NCBI RefSeq assembly: GCF_011305995.1
Contig: NZ_CP049910.1
Span: 1,612,001 to 1,676,000, forward strand
DNA length: 64,000 bases
Reading direction: 5' to 3'
Source: Diaphorobacter sp. HDW4A
Lineage (GTDB): Bacteria > Pseudomonadota > Gammaproteobacteria > Burkholderiales > Burkholderiaceae_C
In this document: one piece after another, positions 15,693-26,082 of the stretch
Layout of the letters: each line of letters begins with the position of its first letter
Numbering within the stretch: position 1 is the first letter of the stretch
The notes under the pieces: generated by a model
The model's input: the letters and a program-made list of their open reading frames with translations, nothing else
Told to the model about the DNA's origin: nothing
The model's database searches: none
Position numbers and translations under genes: made by a program

Positions 15693-17153
15693 TCAGACTG
15701 CCGCTTCCAATGCCCCGCGCAGGGCAGGGTGCTGAAAGTGGTAGCCGCTGGCCAGTGCCTTGGTCGGCGCGACGCGCTGGCCGTCGAGCAGCAGTTCCGA
15801 CATCTCGCCGAGCATCAGGCGCAGCGCGCCCGCAGGCATCTTCATCCACAGGGGACGGTGATGGACGGTCGCGAGTGTGCGCGCAAACGTGGCTTGCGAG
15901 ACCATGCCGGGAGCGACGGCGTTGAGCGCGCCGTGCAGCACGGGCTCGGACATGGCGTGGCGGATGAGACCGACAAGATCGTCCAGGTGAACCCATGGCA
16001 TCGGCTGACGGCCCGAGCCGATGATGGCGCCGAAACCAAGCCGTGTGGCGAGCACCTGCGGAGGCAGCGCGCCGCCATCCGCACCGAGCACGACGCCGGG
16101 GCGCACGCAGACCACGCGGGTGCCGAAGCGCTCGGCGAGCTGCACCTCACGCTCGATGGCGACGCACAGGTCTGACTGAAAGCGGCCGGGGTCGCTGGCT
16201 GCCGATTCGTCGATGCGGGCGCTGCCGTGTACCGTGCCGTAGTAGCCAACCGCTGATGCGGCGACCAGCACCTCGGGCTTGCGATCAAGGCGAGCGATCA
16301 GGGCGAGCAGGTCACGGGTGATGCGCAACCGGCTTTGCAGCAGCTTGTTGCGGCGGCTTTGCGTCCACGGGCCGCCGAGGATGTTGGCTCCCGCCAGATG
16401 CACGATGGCGTCGATGCGGGTTTCGGCGGGGATGTCGGTGAGGCGCTCGATCACCCAGACGTCGCTACCAAAGCTGGCGCGTGCCTGCAGCGGGTCGCGG
16501 CTCAGCACGATGACGCGGCGGCCTTCGTGCTGCATTTGGCGCACGAGCGCCGATCCCACAAATCCGGTGCCGCCAGTGACCAGTACGGTCGATGCTCCTA
16601 TCACTTGCGGGGCGGGCGGGGCCGCTTCAGTCTCAGCGATGCGGCCCATTTTCCACACGGCGATGGCGTTGCGGATGCTCCAGGTCGTCACGCCGACTGA
16701 GGCGAGCGTGCAGAACCAGCTCCAGAAGCCGTGGTAGGTGAACGCCAGTTCGGTCGGCAGGCGTGCCGCATCCCAGAGGCGCGGGCCAAGCAGGCCGAGC
16801 AGCAGGCCGTAGCTCACGGTGAGCACAGTGTGCAGCGCGCGCTCGAAGGGCGGCAGCTTGCGGCTGCGATCTTCTTCGAGAAAATCGGCGATGGTTACCA
16901 CCATTTCCACCAGCAGCAAAACGCCCACCGCGATGGCCCACCAGCCTTGGATCTGCACCCAGGCGAACGCCAGATACAGCGCTCCGTAGATGGCTTCGCG
17001 CATGGCGTGCAGGCGCAGTTCGTAGCGTGCGGAAGTCCGCTGCGGCAGCCGCGCATGCAGCTCGTGGTGCCAGAGATTGTCGAATCCGCCGAGCATGGTC
17101 TGAAAGCCGAGCACGCAGAAGATGAGGGTGGTCATTGTCGTGGTGGTGGTCAT
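15693..17153 (-). CDS. Membrane domain fused to TIGR01777/SDR39U1-type epimerase
   Basis: 486-residue two-part protein. Residues 1-about 170 hold four hydrophobic segments (LIFCVLGFQTMLGGFDNLWHH, WAIAVGVLLLVEMVVTIADFL, VLTVSYGLLLGLLGP, FCTLASVGVTTW) and form an integral membrane domain of unknown role. Residues about 185-486 are an atypical short-chain dehydrogenase of the YfcH/TIGR01777 type: TVLVTGGTGFVGSALVRQMQHEG, DAIVHLAGANILGGPWTQSRRN, ASAVGYYG, and the C-terminal MPAGALRLMLGEMSELLLDGQRV. The enzyme's substrate is not known for this family. It lies 15 bases downstream of a DUF4166 gene, suggesting joint function. Confidence 0.86.
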   Translation of the reverse strand: MTTTTTMTTLIFCVLGFQTMLGGFDNLWHHELHARLPQRTSARYELRLHAMREAIYGALYLAFAWVQIQGWWAIAVGVLLLVEMVVTIADFLEEDRSRKLPPFERALHTVLTVSYGLLLGLLGPRLWDAARLPTELAFTYHGFWSWFCTLASVGVTTWSIRNAIAVWKMGRIAETEAAPPAPQVIGASTVLVTGGTGFVGSALVRQMQHEGRRVIVLSRDPLQARASFGSDVWVIERLTDIPAETRIDAIVHLAGANILGGPWTQSRRNKLLQSRLRITRDLLALIARLDRKPEVLVAASAVGYYGTVHGSARIDESAASDPGRFQSDLCVAIEREVQLAERFGTRVVCVRPGVVLGADGGALPPQVLATRLGFGAIIGSGRQPMPWVHLDDLVGLIRHAMSEPVLHGALNAVAPGMVSQATFARTLATVHHRPLWMKMPAGALRLMLGEMSELLLDGQRVAPTKALASGYHFQHPALRGALEAAV

Positions 17154-17168
17154 AATGAAACCTCCGTT

Positions 17169-17792
17169 TCAAAGGAGATGCGGGTCGTTGAAAACGCCGG
17201 TTTGGTGAAAGGTGTGGCCCCACAGTGGATGCCGCATGTCGAGCGTGAAGCGGAACTGGCCCGGGCCGACGTCGCGGTGCTCCACGCGGCAGGTGCCGGG
17301 CGTGAGCCAGGCAGGAACGGGTACGCGCACCCGGCCGATCAGCAGGAAGTAAGTACAGCTCTGGAACACCAGTGCGCCGTCTTCCACGAACACGTCCAGA
17401 TGCATGGAGAGGCCGCCTGCAGTGCATTCTTCGAGCGCGCCGCCAGGACCGAGGCGCTTGGTCGAGCGCACCTGCTGGCCGCCCAGAATGCGTTCCCAGA
17501 CCACGCCGCCCCGGCCGTCGTTGCTGACGTTGACCGTGGCGGCCACAGCGTTCTTGCGCGAAGCGGCCAACGGGCTGCCGAGCAGGCTCGCCGCAAGGCC
17601 GAATATGCGGCCGATCCACGAGGCACGCAGCTCCATTTCGCCGACGTAGCTCACGTCGTCATGTGCCGCCGCGAAGCGCCTGCGGATCGCAGGAGACAGC
17701 GTCTGCCATGAAGTCGCGCCCACCAGCGCGGAAATATCCAGCGCAGCATGCGCGGGGCCTTCGGTGGTGGATGAGTGGTGCAGGGTGTTCAT
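17169..17792 (-). CDS. DUF4166 domain-containing protein
   Basis: 207-residue protein resembling the DUF4166 family. The recognisable start is SWQTLSPAIRRRFAAAHDDVSYVGEMEL, followed by a beta-rich domain with GGVVWERILGG and HLDVFVEDGALVFQSCTYFLLIGRVRVPVPAWL. No catalytic motif or signal peptide is evident. DUF4166 domains are often encoded beside or fused to SDR/epimerase-like proteins, which fits the adjacent downstream membrane-epimerase gene (15-base gap, same strand). Molecular function is unknown. Confidence 0.8.
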   Translation of the reverse strand: MNTLHHSSTTEGPAHAALDISALVGATSWQTLSPAIRRRFAAAHDDVSYVGEMELRASWIGRIFGLAASLLGSPLAASRKNAVAATVNVSNDGRGGVVWERILGGQQVRSTKRLGPGGALEECTAGGLSMHLDVFVEDGALVFQSCTYFLLIGRVRVPVPAWLTPGTCRVEHRDVGPGQFRFTLDMRHPLWGHTFHQTGVFNDPHLL

Positions 17793-17893
17793 GCACTAGG
17801 TAGTGCAGCAACCATGCCAATTCGCAAGTGTTTGATTTGATTGGATTTGTGGTTTCCGTTGTCAACTTCGTATACAGCGCGATTGCTGCTGGC

Positions 17894-17908
17894 GTAAACG
17901 CCGTTTAC
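17894..17908. promoter_or_regulatory. Inverted repeat upstream of the two-component operon
   Basis: GTAAAC-GCC-GTTTAC, a perfect 6-base inverted repeat with a 3-base spacer, ends 10 bases before the histidine kinase ATG. The position would suit an autoregulatory site or a translational control hairpin. No promoter hexamers are clear around it. Confidence 0.35.
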
Positions 17909-17918
17909 AGTGCTGCAC

Positions 17919-19753
17919 ATGGCTATTCACGTCGCGTTATTTCTTACCCTGCTCGAAACCATCGCTCTCAGCGTGGTGTTGCTGGTCTGGGCCCACCAGG
18001 TGCGTGGGGCGCGGCTGCTGGTGGTGTTTCTCGCGGGGGTGGCGACCTGGATCGTCGGCAATGAGCTTCCCAACTGGTTTGGCATCGCAACCGCGCCGCT
18101 CGCGATGGCGCTGCTGTCCACGCTGCCGCTCACCTCGGCCGCGTTTCTGCATTTCTGCCTGATATTCTGTCGCTCGCCCATTGATCGCCGCTGGATCTAC
18201 GCGGCCTACGTGGGGGCGGCGCTCACGGCCCTACATGCGCTGCTGCGCTCGCCCGGCACGTTCGAGCATTTCGAGCCGTTCACTGGTGTGGAATGGGTGG
18301 TGGTGCCCAATCATGTGGGTTGGATGACGAGCTTGGTCTGGGCATGCTTTGCGGCCCTCGGCATTCTCGCGTTGCTGATGGCGTTCTTCCATGCGGCCTC
18401 GGCCCAGCGGCGCAGGCAGATCGCGGCAGTGGCGATTTCCTGTGGCTGGGGGCTGATGGCCATGTCGGGCTATGCGTTCGCGGCGCTCAAGATTCCCGTC
18501 TATCCCTGGCAGGTGCTGGCCGCGCCTGCGTACCCGGTGATTCTGGTCTACGGCATCCTGCGCTACCGTGTGTTCGTGGCCAACATCTGGGCGCGGCGCG
18601 CGCTCGCCTCGGCCATTCTGATCGTGCTTGGCGTGCTGGTGGTGCCGCTCACTGTGCTGCTGCCGTTCGAGTCGCGCTGGGTGGTCGCCATTGCGGTGGC
18701 CGCCACCACGCTCGCGCTGCGTGGACCCGTGTGGAGCTTCGCGTCGCGGCTGGTGTATCCGGGCGGCACGCTGTCGGCTGAAGATTGGCGACAGTGGCGG
18801 GTTCAGCTCAGTCAGGCCGATTCCATGGAGCAGCTCCAAAGCAAGGCCGCCGCCACGCTGTCGCAGCGCATGGGCATGGACATTCAGGTGCGGATTGCGC
18901 GCGATGTGAACGCAGAGGCAATGAGTGATGCCAACACGGCGGAGCAGGGCGCGGAGCCCACGCTGGTCTGCTCCCGCCATGCGGGCGAGTGGCAGACGCA
19001 GCTGCTCGGATTCGAGGAAGCACCTCCTGGTCAGCTGCATCTGGCCGAGCTCTTCGGGACGCTGCTGGCCGATGCGGCGGCGAACGTCGAGCGTTCCGAA
19101 CTCGCGCGGCAACGCGAGCGCGAAAGCCAGCTGAATGCGCGACTGGCCGAACTCGGCTCGCTCGCCACCACGGTCGCACATGATCTGCGCAATCCTCTCA
19201 ACATCATCGCCATGGCGGTCGCGATGGCGCCGCAGGAAACGCGGCAGGAGGTTGGCGAGCAGATCGCGCGCATCTCGCGCCTCACCGAAGACCTGCTCGA
19301 CTACGCGAAGCCGTGGCAGATCCACACGGCGGACACCGACATCGCCGCGCGCATTTCCACGCTGATCCGCCGCATGCCGGAGGTGGAGCTGGGCGCTGGT
19401 CTGGGTGACGCATTCAACGTGCGGCTTGACCCTGTGCGCTTCGATCAGGCGGTCGTTAATCTGCTGACCAATGCGCGCCAATCGGCCGCATCCAAGCGCG
19501 TGCAGATCGACGCCGAGCGCCGCGATGGCTCGGTGCTTGTGCATGTCTGTGATAACGGCCCCGGCATTCCCGACGACCTGCGCGAGCGGCTGTTCCAACC
19601 GTTCGCCTCGCGCAGCCCCGGTGGTACGGGGCTGGGTCTCGCCATCGTCGCGCGCATCATGGCCGCGCATGGCGGCACGGCCGAGCTGACCGAGCGCGCA
19701 CCGTGGCGCACCTGCTTCACGCTGACCTTTTCCACGACCGAGAACATTGCATC

Positions 19754-19757
<4 letters not shown>
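17919..19757 (+). CDS. Membrane sensor histidine kinase
   Basis: 612-residue kinase with about eight hydrophobic segments in residues 1-270 (first LFLTLLETIALSVVLLVWAH) and no large periplasmic domain, so it may sense a membrane-linked signal. A linker with a GAF-like region follows. The kinase core has the H-box SLATTVAHDLRNPLNIIAMAV (His near residue 420), N-box VVNLLTNARQSAA, G1 VCDNGPGIPDDL and G2 GGTGLGLAIV. ATG 17919 is chosen; GTG 17910 is possible. Its stop overlaps the start of the sigma-54 activator (ATGA), so the two form a coupled two-component operon. The target genes are not evident here. Confidence 0.92.
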
Positions 19758-21155
<1,398 letters not shown>

Positions 21156-21163
<8 letters not shown>

Positions 21164-22364
21164 AGGTAGCGGGCGTGAGCTTGCGGCTCTGCAACCCCAG
21201 CAGCACCAGTACGATGGCTACGAGCGGCAGCATGCCCATGTTGATGCCATTCCAGCCCACGGTGTGGAGTAACTGGCCCGAGCCGAAGGAGGCGGTCGCG
21301 ACGGTGCCGAACACCAGAAAATCGTTGAGAGCCTGGACCTTGGCGCGTTCGGCTGGACGGTAGCACTCGGTGACCAGCGAGGTCGCACCAATGAAGCCGA
21401 AGTTCCAGCCCACGCCGAGCAGCACCAGCGCGCCCCAGAAGTGGAACAGGTCGAGTCCGAGCAGGGCCATCACGCCCGCCGCGCCGATCATCACGAGGCC
21501 GAGCGAGGTGATGGTGCGGTTACCGAAGCGGTTGATGAGCTTGCCAGTGAAAAAGCTCGGCGCGAACATCGACAGCACATGCCACTGGATGCCGAGCGCC
21601 GCCTCGCCGATGCTGTGGCCGCAGCCGACCATGGCCATCGGCGCGGCGGTCATCAGGAACGCCATCAGCCCGTAGCTGACCACGCCAGCAGCTGCGGCGA
21701 CGATGAACTTGGGCGTTTTCACGATCTCCCTGAGCGGCCGTGCCTCGCCTGCAACCGCTTTCGATTGTGCCTTGGGAAGACGTAGACAGGCGAGAAGCGG
21801 CAGGGCAAGCAGCGCAAGCGCGGCTTGCCCGTAGAAGCTGCCAGCGAAGGGTGTTCCGGGCAGGGCATCGCGCGTCCAGATCACGATCTGCGGGCCGATG
21901 ATGCCCGCGAGCAGCCCGCCGATCATGATGCGCGAAATGGCGTGTGCCTGCGCCGATGAGTCGCCCATCACCGTATCGGCCGCCGCAAAACGGTAGCTCT
22001 GCACGCAGGCCGCATAGAAGCCGGAGCATGCGGTGCCGATGCAGAACAGCACGAAGTCCGATTGCGCGATGCCATGGGCCGCGACCGCGCCGGACACCGC
22101 GCCCATCAGCGCACCGATCATGTAGGTGAAGCGTCGCCCCATGTGGTGCATGAGCCACGCGGCGGGCAGGGTGCACAGTGCGAGCGCGAGTTGATAGAGG
22201 CTCACAGGCAGCGTCGCGGCGGACGGATTGCTCGACAATTGCTGTCCGACCAGTCCACCGAGCGAAATGATGATGGGCGGTGAGGCCCCGCCGAGTGCTT
22301 GTGCGGCGATCAGCAGGCCGAGGTTGCGGCCCTGATCGGGATTGCCGGAAGTGGAGGCGGTCAT
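21156..22364 (-). CDS. MFS transporter
   Basis: 402-residue major facilitator with about twelve hydrophobic segments. The cytoplasmic loop 2-3 motif appears as HHMGRRFTYMIGALMGAVSG, and the second-half equivalent as INRFGNRTITSLGLVMIG. A central cytoplasmic loop (CLRLPKAQSKAVAGEARPLREIVKTPK) divides the two halves. Substrate cannot be inferred; the short, YajR/YfcJ-like layout suggests drug, sugar or metabolite efflux. ATG 22364 is chosen over an upstream start at 22412 because it directly precedes the first helix and follows GCGAGAC. Convergent with the response regulator. Confidence 0.87.
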
Positions 22365-22475
22365 GTTGTCTCGCTGTTGTCGTATGTGCTCGCCACCAGA
22401 CGGGCAGGGCATTTATCAGCGATAGCTTATATCGATTCGGCAACGCCGTGTTGATGCAATCGTGGAAGACCGAAT

Positions 22476-23468
22476 TCAGGTCTGACGAACCGAGATTTCC
22501 TCAATCTGGTGCTGCTCGCCCTTGCGCAGCACGATGCGTGCGCGGCCGCGCGTCGGCGCTATGTTGTCGAGCAGATTGGGCAGGTTGATCTGCTGCCAGA
22601 TGCCACGTGCGACCTGGATGGCCTCGCCTTCGCTCAGGTCCTTGTAGTGGTGAAAGTACGAGCTTTCGCGCTGGAAGATCGTGCGCTGCAGCTTCACGAA
22701 GCGCTGGATGTACCACTTTTCGATCAACGCGGACTCGGCATCCAGATAGATCGAGAAATCGAAGAAGTCGGACGCCACCGCCGCCGCGATGTTCTTGGTC
22801 TGCAGCACGTTCAGACCTTCGAAGATCAGGATGTCCGGGCGGTCCACGCGCTCGAATTCGTCGGGCACGATGTCATAGGCCTCATGCGAGTAGACCGGCA
22901 CCTTGAGCCCCGACTGGCCAGACTTCACGGCCGAGAGAAACTCGAGCATCGCGGGCAGGTCATAGCTGTCTGGAAAGCCTTTGCGGCCCATGAGCGCGCG
23001 CTCCTGCAACTCGCGCGTGGGGTAGAGAAAACCGTCGGTCGTCACCAGCTCCACGCGGCGGCCGGGCACGGCCTGGGCGAGCACCGCGCGCAGCACGCGC
23101 GCAAAGGTGCTCTTGCCCACGGCCACGCTGCCCGCCACCCCGATCACATAGGGCGTTGCGCGGAATGAACCCGCGCCGTCGAAGCCGCTGTAGACGATGC
23201 GGCTCAGCTCATGCGCCGCGCGGATGTGGGAGTTGATGAAACGGGTGAGCGGAAGAAAAATTTCCTCCACCTCGATCTGCAGTGCCGGATCGTTCACGCC
23301 GCCCAACATCTCGATGCTGGCGCGCGAGGGCACATGGTCATCGGGACTGCGCAGCGCCGCCCATTGGTTGCGGTTGAAGATCACATACGGCGGCTCGAGA
23401 CGCGGAGGCGTCACAACGGCACTGGGCTGGATCCTGGGCGAGGAGAGGAGCGATGACGAAGGGTTCAA
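22476..23468 (-). CDS. coaA: CoaA, type I pantothenate kinase
   Basis: Phosphorylates pantothenate, the first and regulated step of coenzyme A synthesis. Key motifs are YVIFNRNQWAALR near the start, the P-loop GVAGSVAVGKSTFARVL, LVTTDGFLYPTRELQERALMGRKGFPDSYD, VYSHEAYDIVPDEF and ILIFEGLNVLQ. The start is uncertain: TTG 23468 has AGAGG seven bases upstream and gives 330 residues with a 20-residue extension over E. coli CoaA; GTG 23534 would add 22 more poorly conserved-looking residues. It appears monocistronic. Inhibition by CoA would be expected from the family. Confidence 0.92.
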   Translation of the reverse strand: MNPSSSLLSSPRIQPSAVVTPPRLEPPYVIFNRNQWAALRSPDDHVPSRASIEMLGGVNDPALQIEVEEIFLPLTRFINSHIRAAHELSRIVYSGFDGAGSFRATPYVIGVAGSVAVGKSTFARVLRAVLAQAVPGRRVELVTTDGFLYPTRELQERALMGRKGFPDSYDLPAMLEFLSAVKSGQSGLKVPVYSHEAYDIVPDEFERVDRPDILIFEGLNVLQTKNIAAAVASDFFDFSIYLDAESALIEKWYIQRFVKLQRTIFQRESSYFHHYKDLSEGEAIQVARGIWQQINLPNLLDNIAPTRGRARIVLRKGEQHQIEEISVRQT

Positions 23469-23955
23469 TTGGGCACCTCTGGGAGGTTTGTCTCTTTGGG
23501 TCGCTGCACGATGCGACCGGCCGTATTGTTGCACTGCAGGGCGGCCGGATGACGCAAATGTGTCACAAGCTTGATTTCCTGCTGTTTGTGCCGGGCTGAT
23601 GCTTTTGTGCTACGCCGCGCTTGCGGCCCTGTCTCGAGGCGCATTACACTCGCGGCCTTCCTTTGATTTCAATCACATTTCGCTCCAAGAGGCTCCCAAT
23701 GTCCCGCCGCACACGTTCCTGCTGAACGACTTCGTCACACGCTATCCCGGTTTTGCATCAGGGATTTTTCGCGTGTGCGCTGCGGTGTGTGGATGCCTTG
23801 TTGCCCGAATCTCCTGTCGGGTGGCGCGCTGAATTTCCACGCTTCCCAACCCTTTTCCTGCGCTTCTTTGCAGGTATTGGCGTTGCATCCCCTCGCTTCA
23901 TTGCGGCGCATGTCGTTGTCGTTGGCTTTTCTTTGCACTCCACAGAAAGCACAAT
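23469..23955. other. Gene-poor region upstream of the RNA repair genes
   Basis: About 490 bases between coaA and the RNA ligase gene. It must contain the coaA promoter and the promoter of the repair cassette. An 8-codon ORF with AGAGG in front (start near 23700) and a 77-codon ORF (23599-23832) exist, but neither has protein-like composition or a recognisable family. No RtcR-type sigma-54 regulator gene or clear promoter is seen. Confidence 0.5.
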
Positions 23956-24801
23956 ATGACTTCGCAAACTCCTCATCTGTCCAATCTGGACATTCTCAAA
24001 TATCCGCGCACGCCGCACCTGCAGGGCTCGCGCCTGCAGGCCGGTGATCACAATGATTGCGTGCCCTATGAACACCTGGCGGGTCGCCACATCGTGGTCG
24101 AGGAAAAGCTCGACGGTGCCAATTCGGCGCTGAGCTTCTCGGCTGGCGGTGGGCTGCTGTTGCAGTCGCGCGGCCACTATCTGGCGGTCGACCAGATGGG
24201 CGGCCGCGAGCGCCAGTTCAACGCCTTCAAGCAATGGGCGAGGGCGCATGAATCGGCGCTGCTTTCGCGGCTCGAAGACCGCTATGTGATGTACGGCGAA
24301 TGGCTGTACGCCAAGCATTCGGTGTTCTACGACGCACTGCCGCACTGGTTTGCCGAGTTCGATCTGTGGGACCGCAGCCGCGCGTGTTTTCTCGACACGC
24401 CAAGGCGCCATGCGCTGCTGGCCGATCTGCCGGTGGTTTCGGTGCCGGTGCTCTACAGCGGTGTTGCGCCCAAGCGCATCAAGGATCTGCTTGCGCTGAT
24501 TGCGCCATCGCTGGGCCGCAGCCTGCAGTGGCGCACGCAGTTCGAGCAGGCGGTGCTGCGTCAGAAGCTCGATCTTGAGCTGTGCTGGCGGCAGACCGAC
24601 CCATCGGATTGCGCGGAAGGCCTGTACATCAAGGTCGAGGAGAACGGCCAGACTTTGGAGCGCTTCAAGTTCGTTCGCTCCGATTTCGTTCAGGTGATTC
24701 TGAACTCCGGCTCGCACCACAGCGAACGGCCCATCGTGCCCAACGGGCTGCGGGATGGCGTCGACATTTTTGCGGGCACGATCGACAAACAATGGCGTTG
24801 A
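23956..24801 (+). CDS. RNA ligase (Rnl-type nucleotidyltransferase)
   Basis: 281-residue ATP-dependent RNA ligase-like protein that would seal 5'-phosphate/3'-OH RNA ends through a lysyl-AMP intermediate. Motif I is VVEEKLDGANSALSF with nucleophile Lys51; motif III-like YVMYGEWLYAKHSVFYDALP, motif IV AEGLYIKVEE and motif V LERFKFVRSDF are all in order. No extra C-terminal domain beyond about 60 residues, so substrate specificity is unknown. It is 37 bases upstream of an HD-polynucleotide kinase gene on the same strand, the end-healing partner, which makes a repair function very likely. Confidence 0.9.
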   Translation: MTSQTPHLSNLDILKYPRTPHLQGSRLQAGDHNDCVPYEHLAGRHIVVEEKLDGANSALSFSAGGGLLLQSRGHYLAVDQMGGRERQFNAFKQWARAHESALLSRLEDRYVMYGEWLYAKHSVFYDALPHWFAEFDLWDRSRACFLDTPRRHALLADLPVVSVPVLYSGVAPKRIKDLLALIAPSLGRSLQWRTQFEQAVLRQKLDLELCWRQTDPSDCAEGLYIKVEENGQTLERFKFVRSDFVQVILNSGSHHSERPIVPNGLRDGVDIFAGTIDKQWR

Positions 24802-24838
24802 GCGCGCGAAGCGCAGTTCGATGCCTGAGGAGATTCCC

Positions 24839-25984
24839 ATGTGGAACTGGAAAAACTTGCAAGCACTCGTGCCGCCGCCTGGCGCCGAGGTGGACTTTAC
24901 CGCCTGTCTCGACGCCTTCCCTTCACTGAAATTGGCGAAGACCACGCCACAGGACCCGGTCTACCACGCCGAAGGCGATGTGTGGACACACACGCAGATG
25001 GTGGTGCGTGCCTTGTTGGAAGATGCGCACTACATGCAGATCACGGCGCAGGAGCGTGAGACGGTATTCTTCGCGGCGCTGCTGCACGACGTGGCCAAGT
25101 GCTCCACCACGGTGGTGGGCGACGATGGCCGCATCGCGCAGCCCGGCCATTCGCGCAGGGGCGCGGTGGATGCGCGCATCGCGCTGTGGGAAGCAGGTGC
25201 GCCGGTGCTGCAGCGCGAGGACATCTGTCGGCTGATCGCGGTGCATCAGGTGCCATTCTTCGCGTTCGCAGAATCGCGTTGCGGTCACTCGCCCGAGTTC
25301 ATCGTGCGCGAGCTGTCGTGGCAGGTCGATGTGCATCTGCTGTGCATGCTGGCGCGCGCAGACATCGTTGGCCGCATCTGCCCGGACGTAGAGGGTGTGC
25401 TGGTCAACATCGATCTGGTGCGCGAGATGGCTGAGGAAGAGGGCTGTCTGCGCACGCCGCGCGCGTTCGCATCGGCGGAGACGGCGGTACGCTATTTCCA
25501 TGGCGCGCAACTGCATCCCGACTATGCGCTGCATGAAGAGTGGGGCTCTGATGTGGTGCTGATGTGCGGCTTGCCCGCGAGTGGCAAGAACACCTGGGTG
25601 GCGAGTCATTGCGCGGACTGGCCCGTGGTGTCGTTCGATGACGCTCGTGCTGAACTCGGTTTGCGCCACGGGCAGAACGATGGCGCCGTGGCACATCGCG
25701 CCATCGACAAGGCCAAGGGGTTGCTGCGCGACAAGCGCCGCTTTGTCTGGAACGCGACGCATCTCTCGCGCCAGATGCGCGGCAAGTCGCTGGACCTGTG
25801 CCTGGACTACGGCGCAACGGTTCGGCTGGTGCATCTGGAGGCCAGCAAGGCTGAACTGCTTGCGCGCAACAGCAAGCGCGACACCACGCTGACCAATGCC
25901 GCGCTGCTCGGGATGCTGCACAAATGGGAGGTGCCGCTGCCGACCGAGGCGCATGCGCTGGAGTTGCTGGTCAACCACAATTGA
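24839..25984 (+). CDS. HD-Pnk: HD phosphoesterase and P-loop polynucleotide kinase
   Basis: 381-residue bifunctional RNA/DNA end-healing enzyme. The N-terminal half is an HD-domain phosphohydrolase (His57 in WTHTQMVVRALL, His89-Asp90 in LLHDVAKC, further His110, His142 and Asp170 region) expected to remove 2',3'-cyclic or 3'-phosphates. The C-terminal half is a kinase with P-loop CGLPASGKNTW (about 249-258), VVSFDDARAELG and the lid RNSKRD, expected to phosphorylate 5'-OH ends. This domain order is that of HD-Pnk enzymes known from Runella. Start ATG 24839 follows GAGGAG by seven bases. With the adjacent ligase it supplies all activities to heal and seal a cleaved RNA. Confidence 0.9.
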   Translation: MWNWKNLQALVPPPGAEVDFTACLDAFPSLKLAKTTPQDPVYHAEGDVWTHTQMVVRALLEDAHYMQITAQERETVFFAALLHDVAKCSTTVVGDDGRIAQPGHSRRGAVDARIALWEAGAPVLQREDICRLIAVHQVPFFAFAESRCGHSPEFIVRELSWQVDVHLLCMLARADIVGRICPDVEGVLVNIDLVREMAEEEGCLRTPRAFASAETAVRYFHGAQLHPDYALHEEWGSDVVLMCGLPASGKNTWVASHCADWPVVSFDDARAELGLRHGQNDGAVAHRAIDKAKGLLRDKRRFVWNATHLSRQMRGKSLDLCLDYGATVRLVHLEASKAELLARNSKRDTTLTNAALLGMLHKWEVPLPTEAHALELLVNHN

Positions 25985-26023
25985 CCGATGGGCGGTCGGC
26001 CTAAAATAGCTGGCCCGCAAAAT

Positions 26024-26066
26024 CAAACGCCCCGCACGCTTTGCAGCATGCGGGGCGTTTGTATTT
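26024..26066. terminator. Bidirectional intrinsic terminator between HD-Pnk and rho
   Basis: A 16-base stem (26024-26039 with 26046-26061, one mismatch) around CGCCCCGC with a 6-base loop, flanked by T-rich sequence on both strands (GTATTTT rightward, GATTTT leftward). It sits between the convergent HD-Pnk and rho genes and can stop both. Confidence 0.85.
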
Positions 26067-26082
26067 TGGAGTGATACGGAGA

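Noticed and set aside
23599-23832. 77-codon ORF upstream of the RNA ligase
   Set aside because: No ribosome binding site and no protein-like pattern; treated as non-coding.
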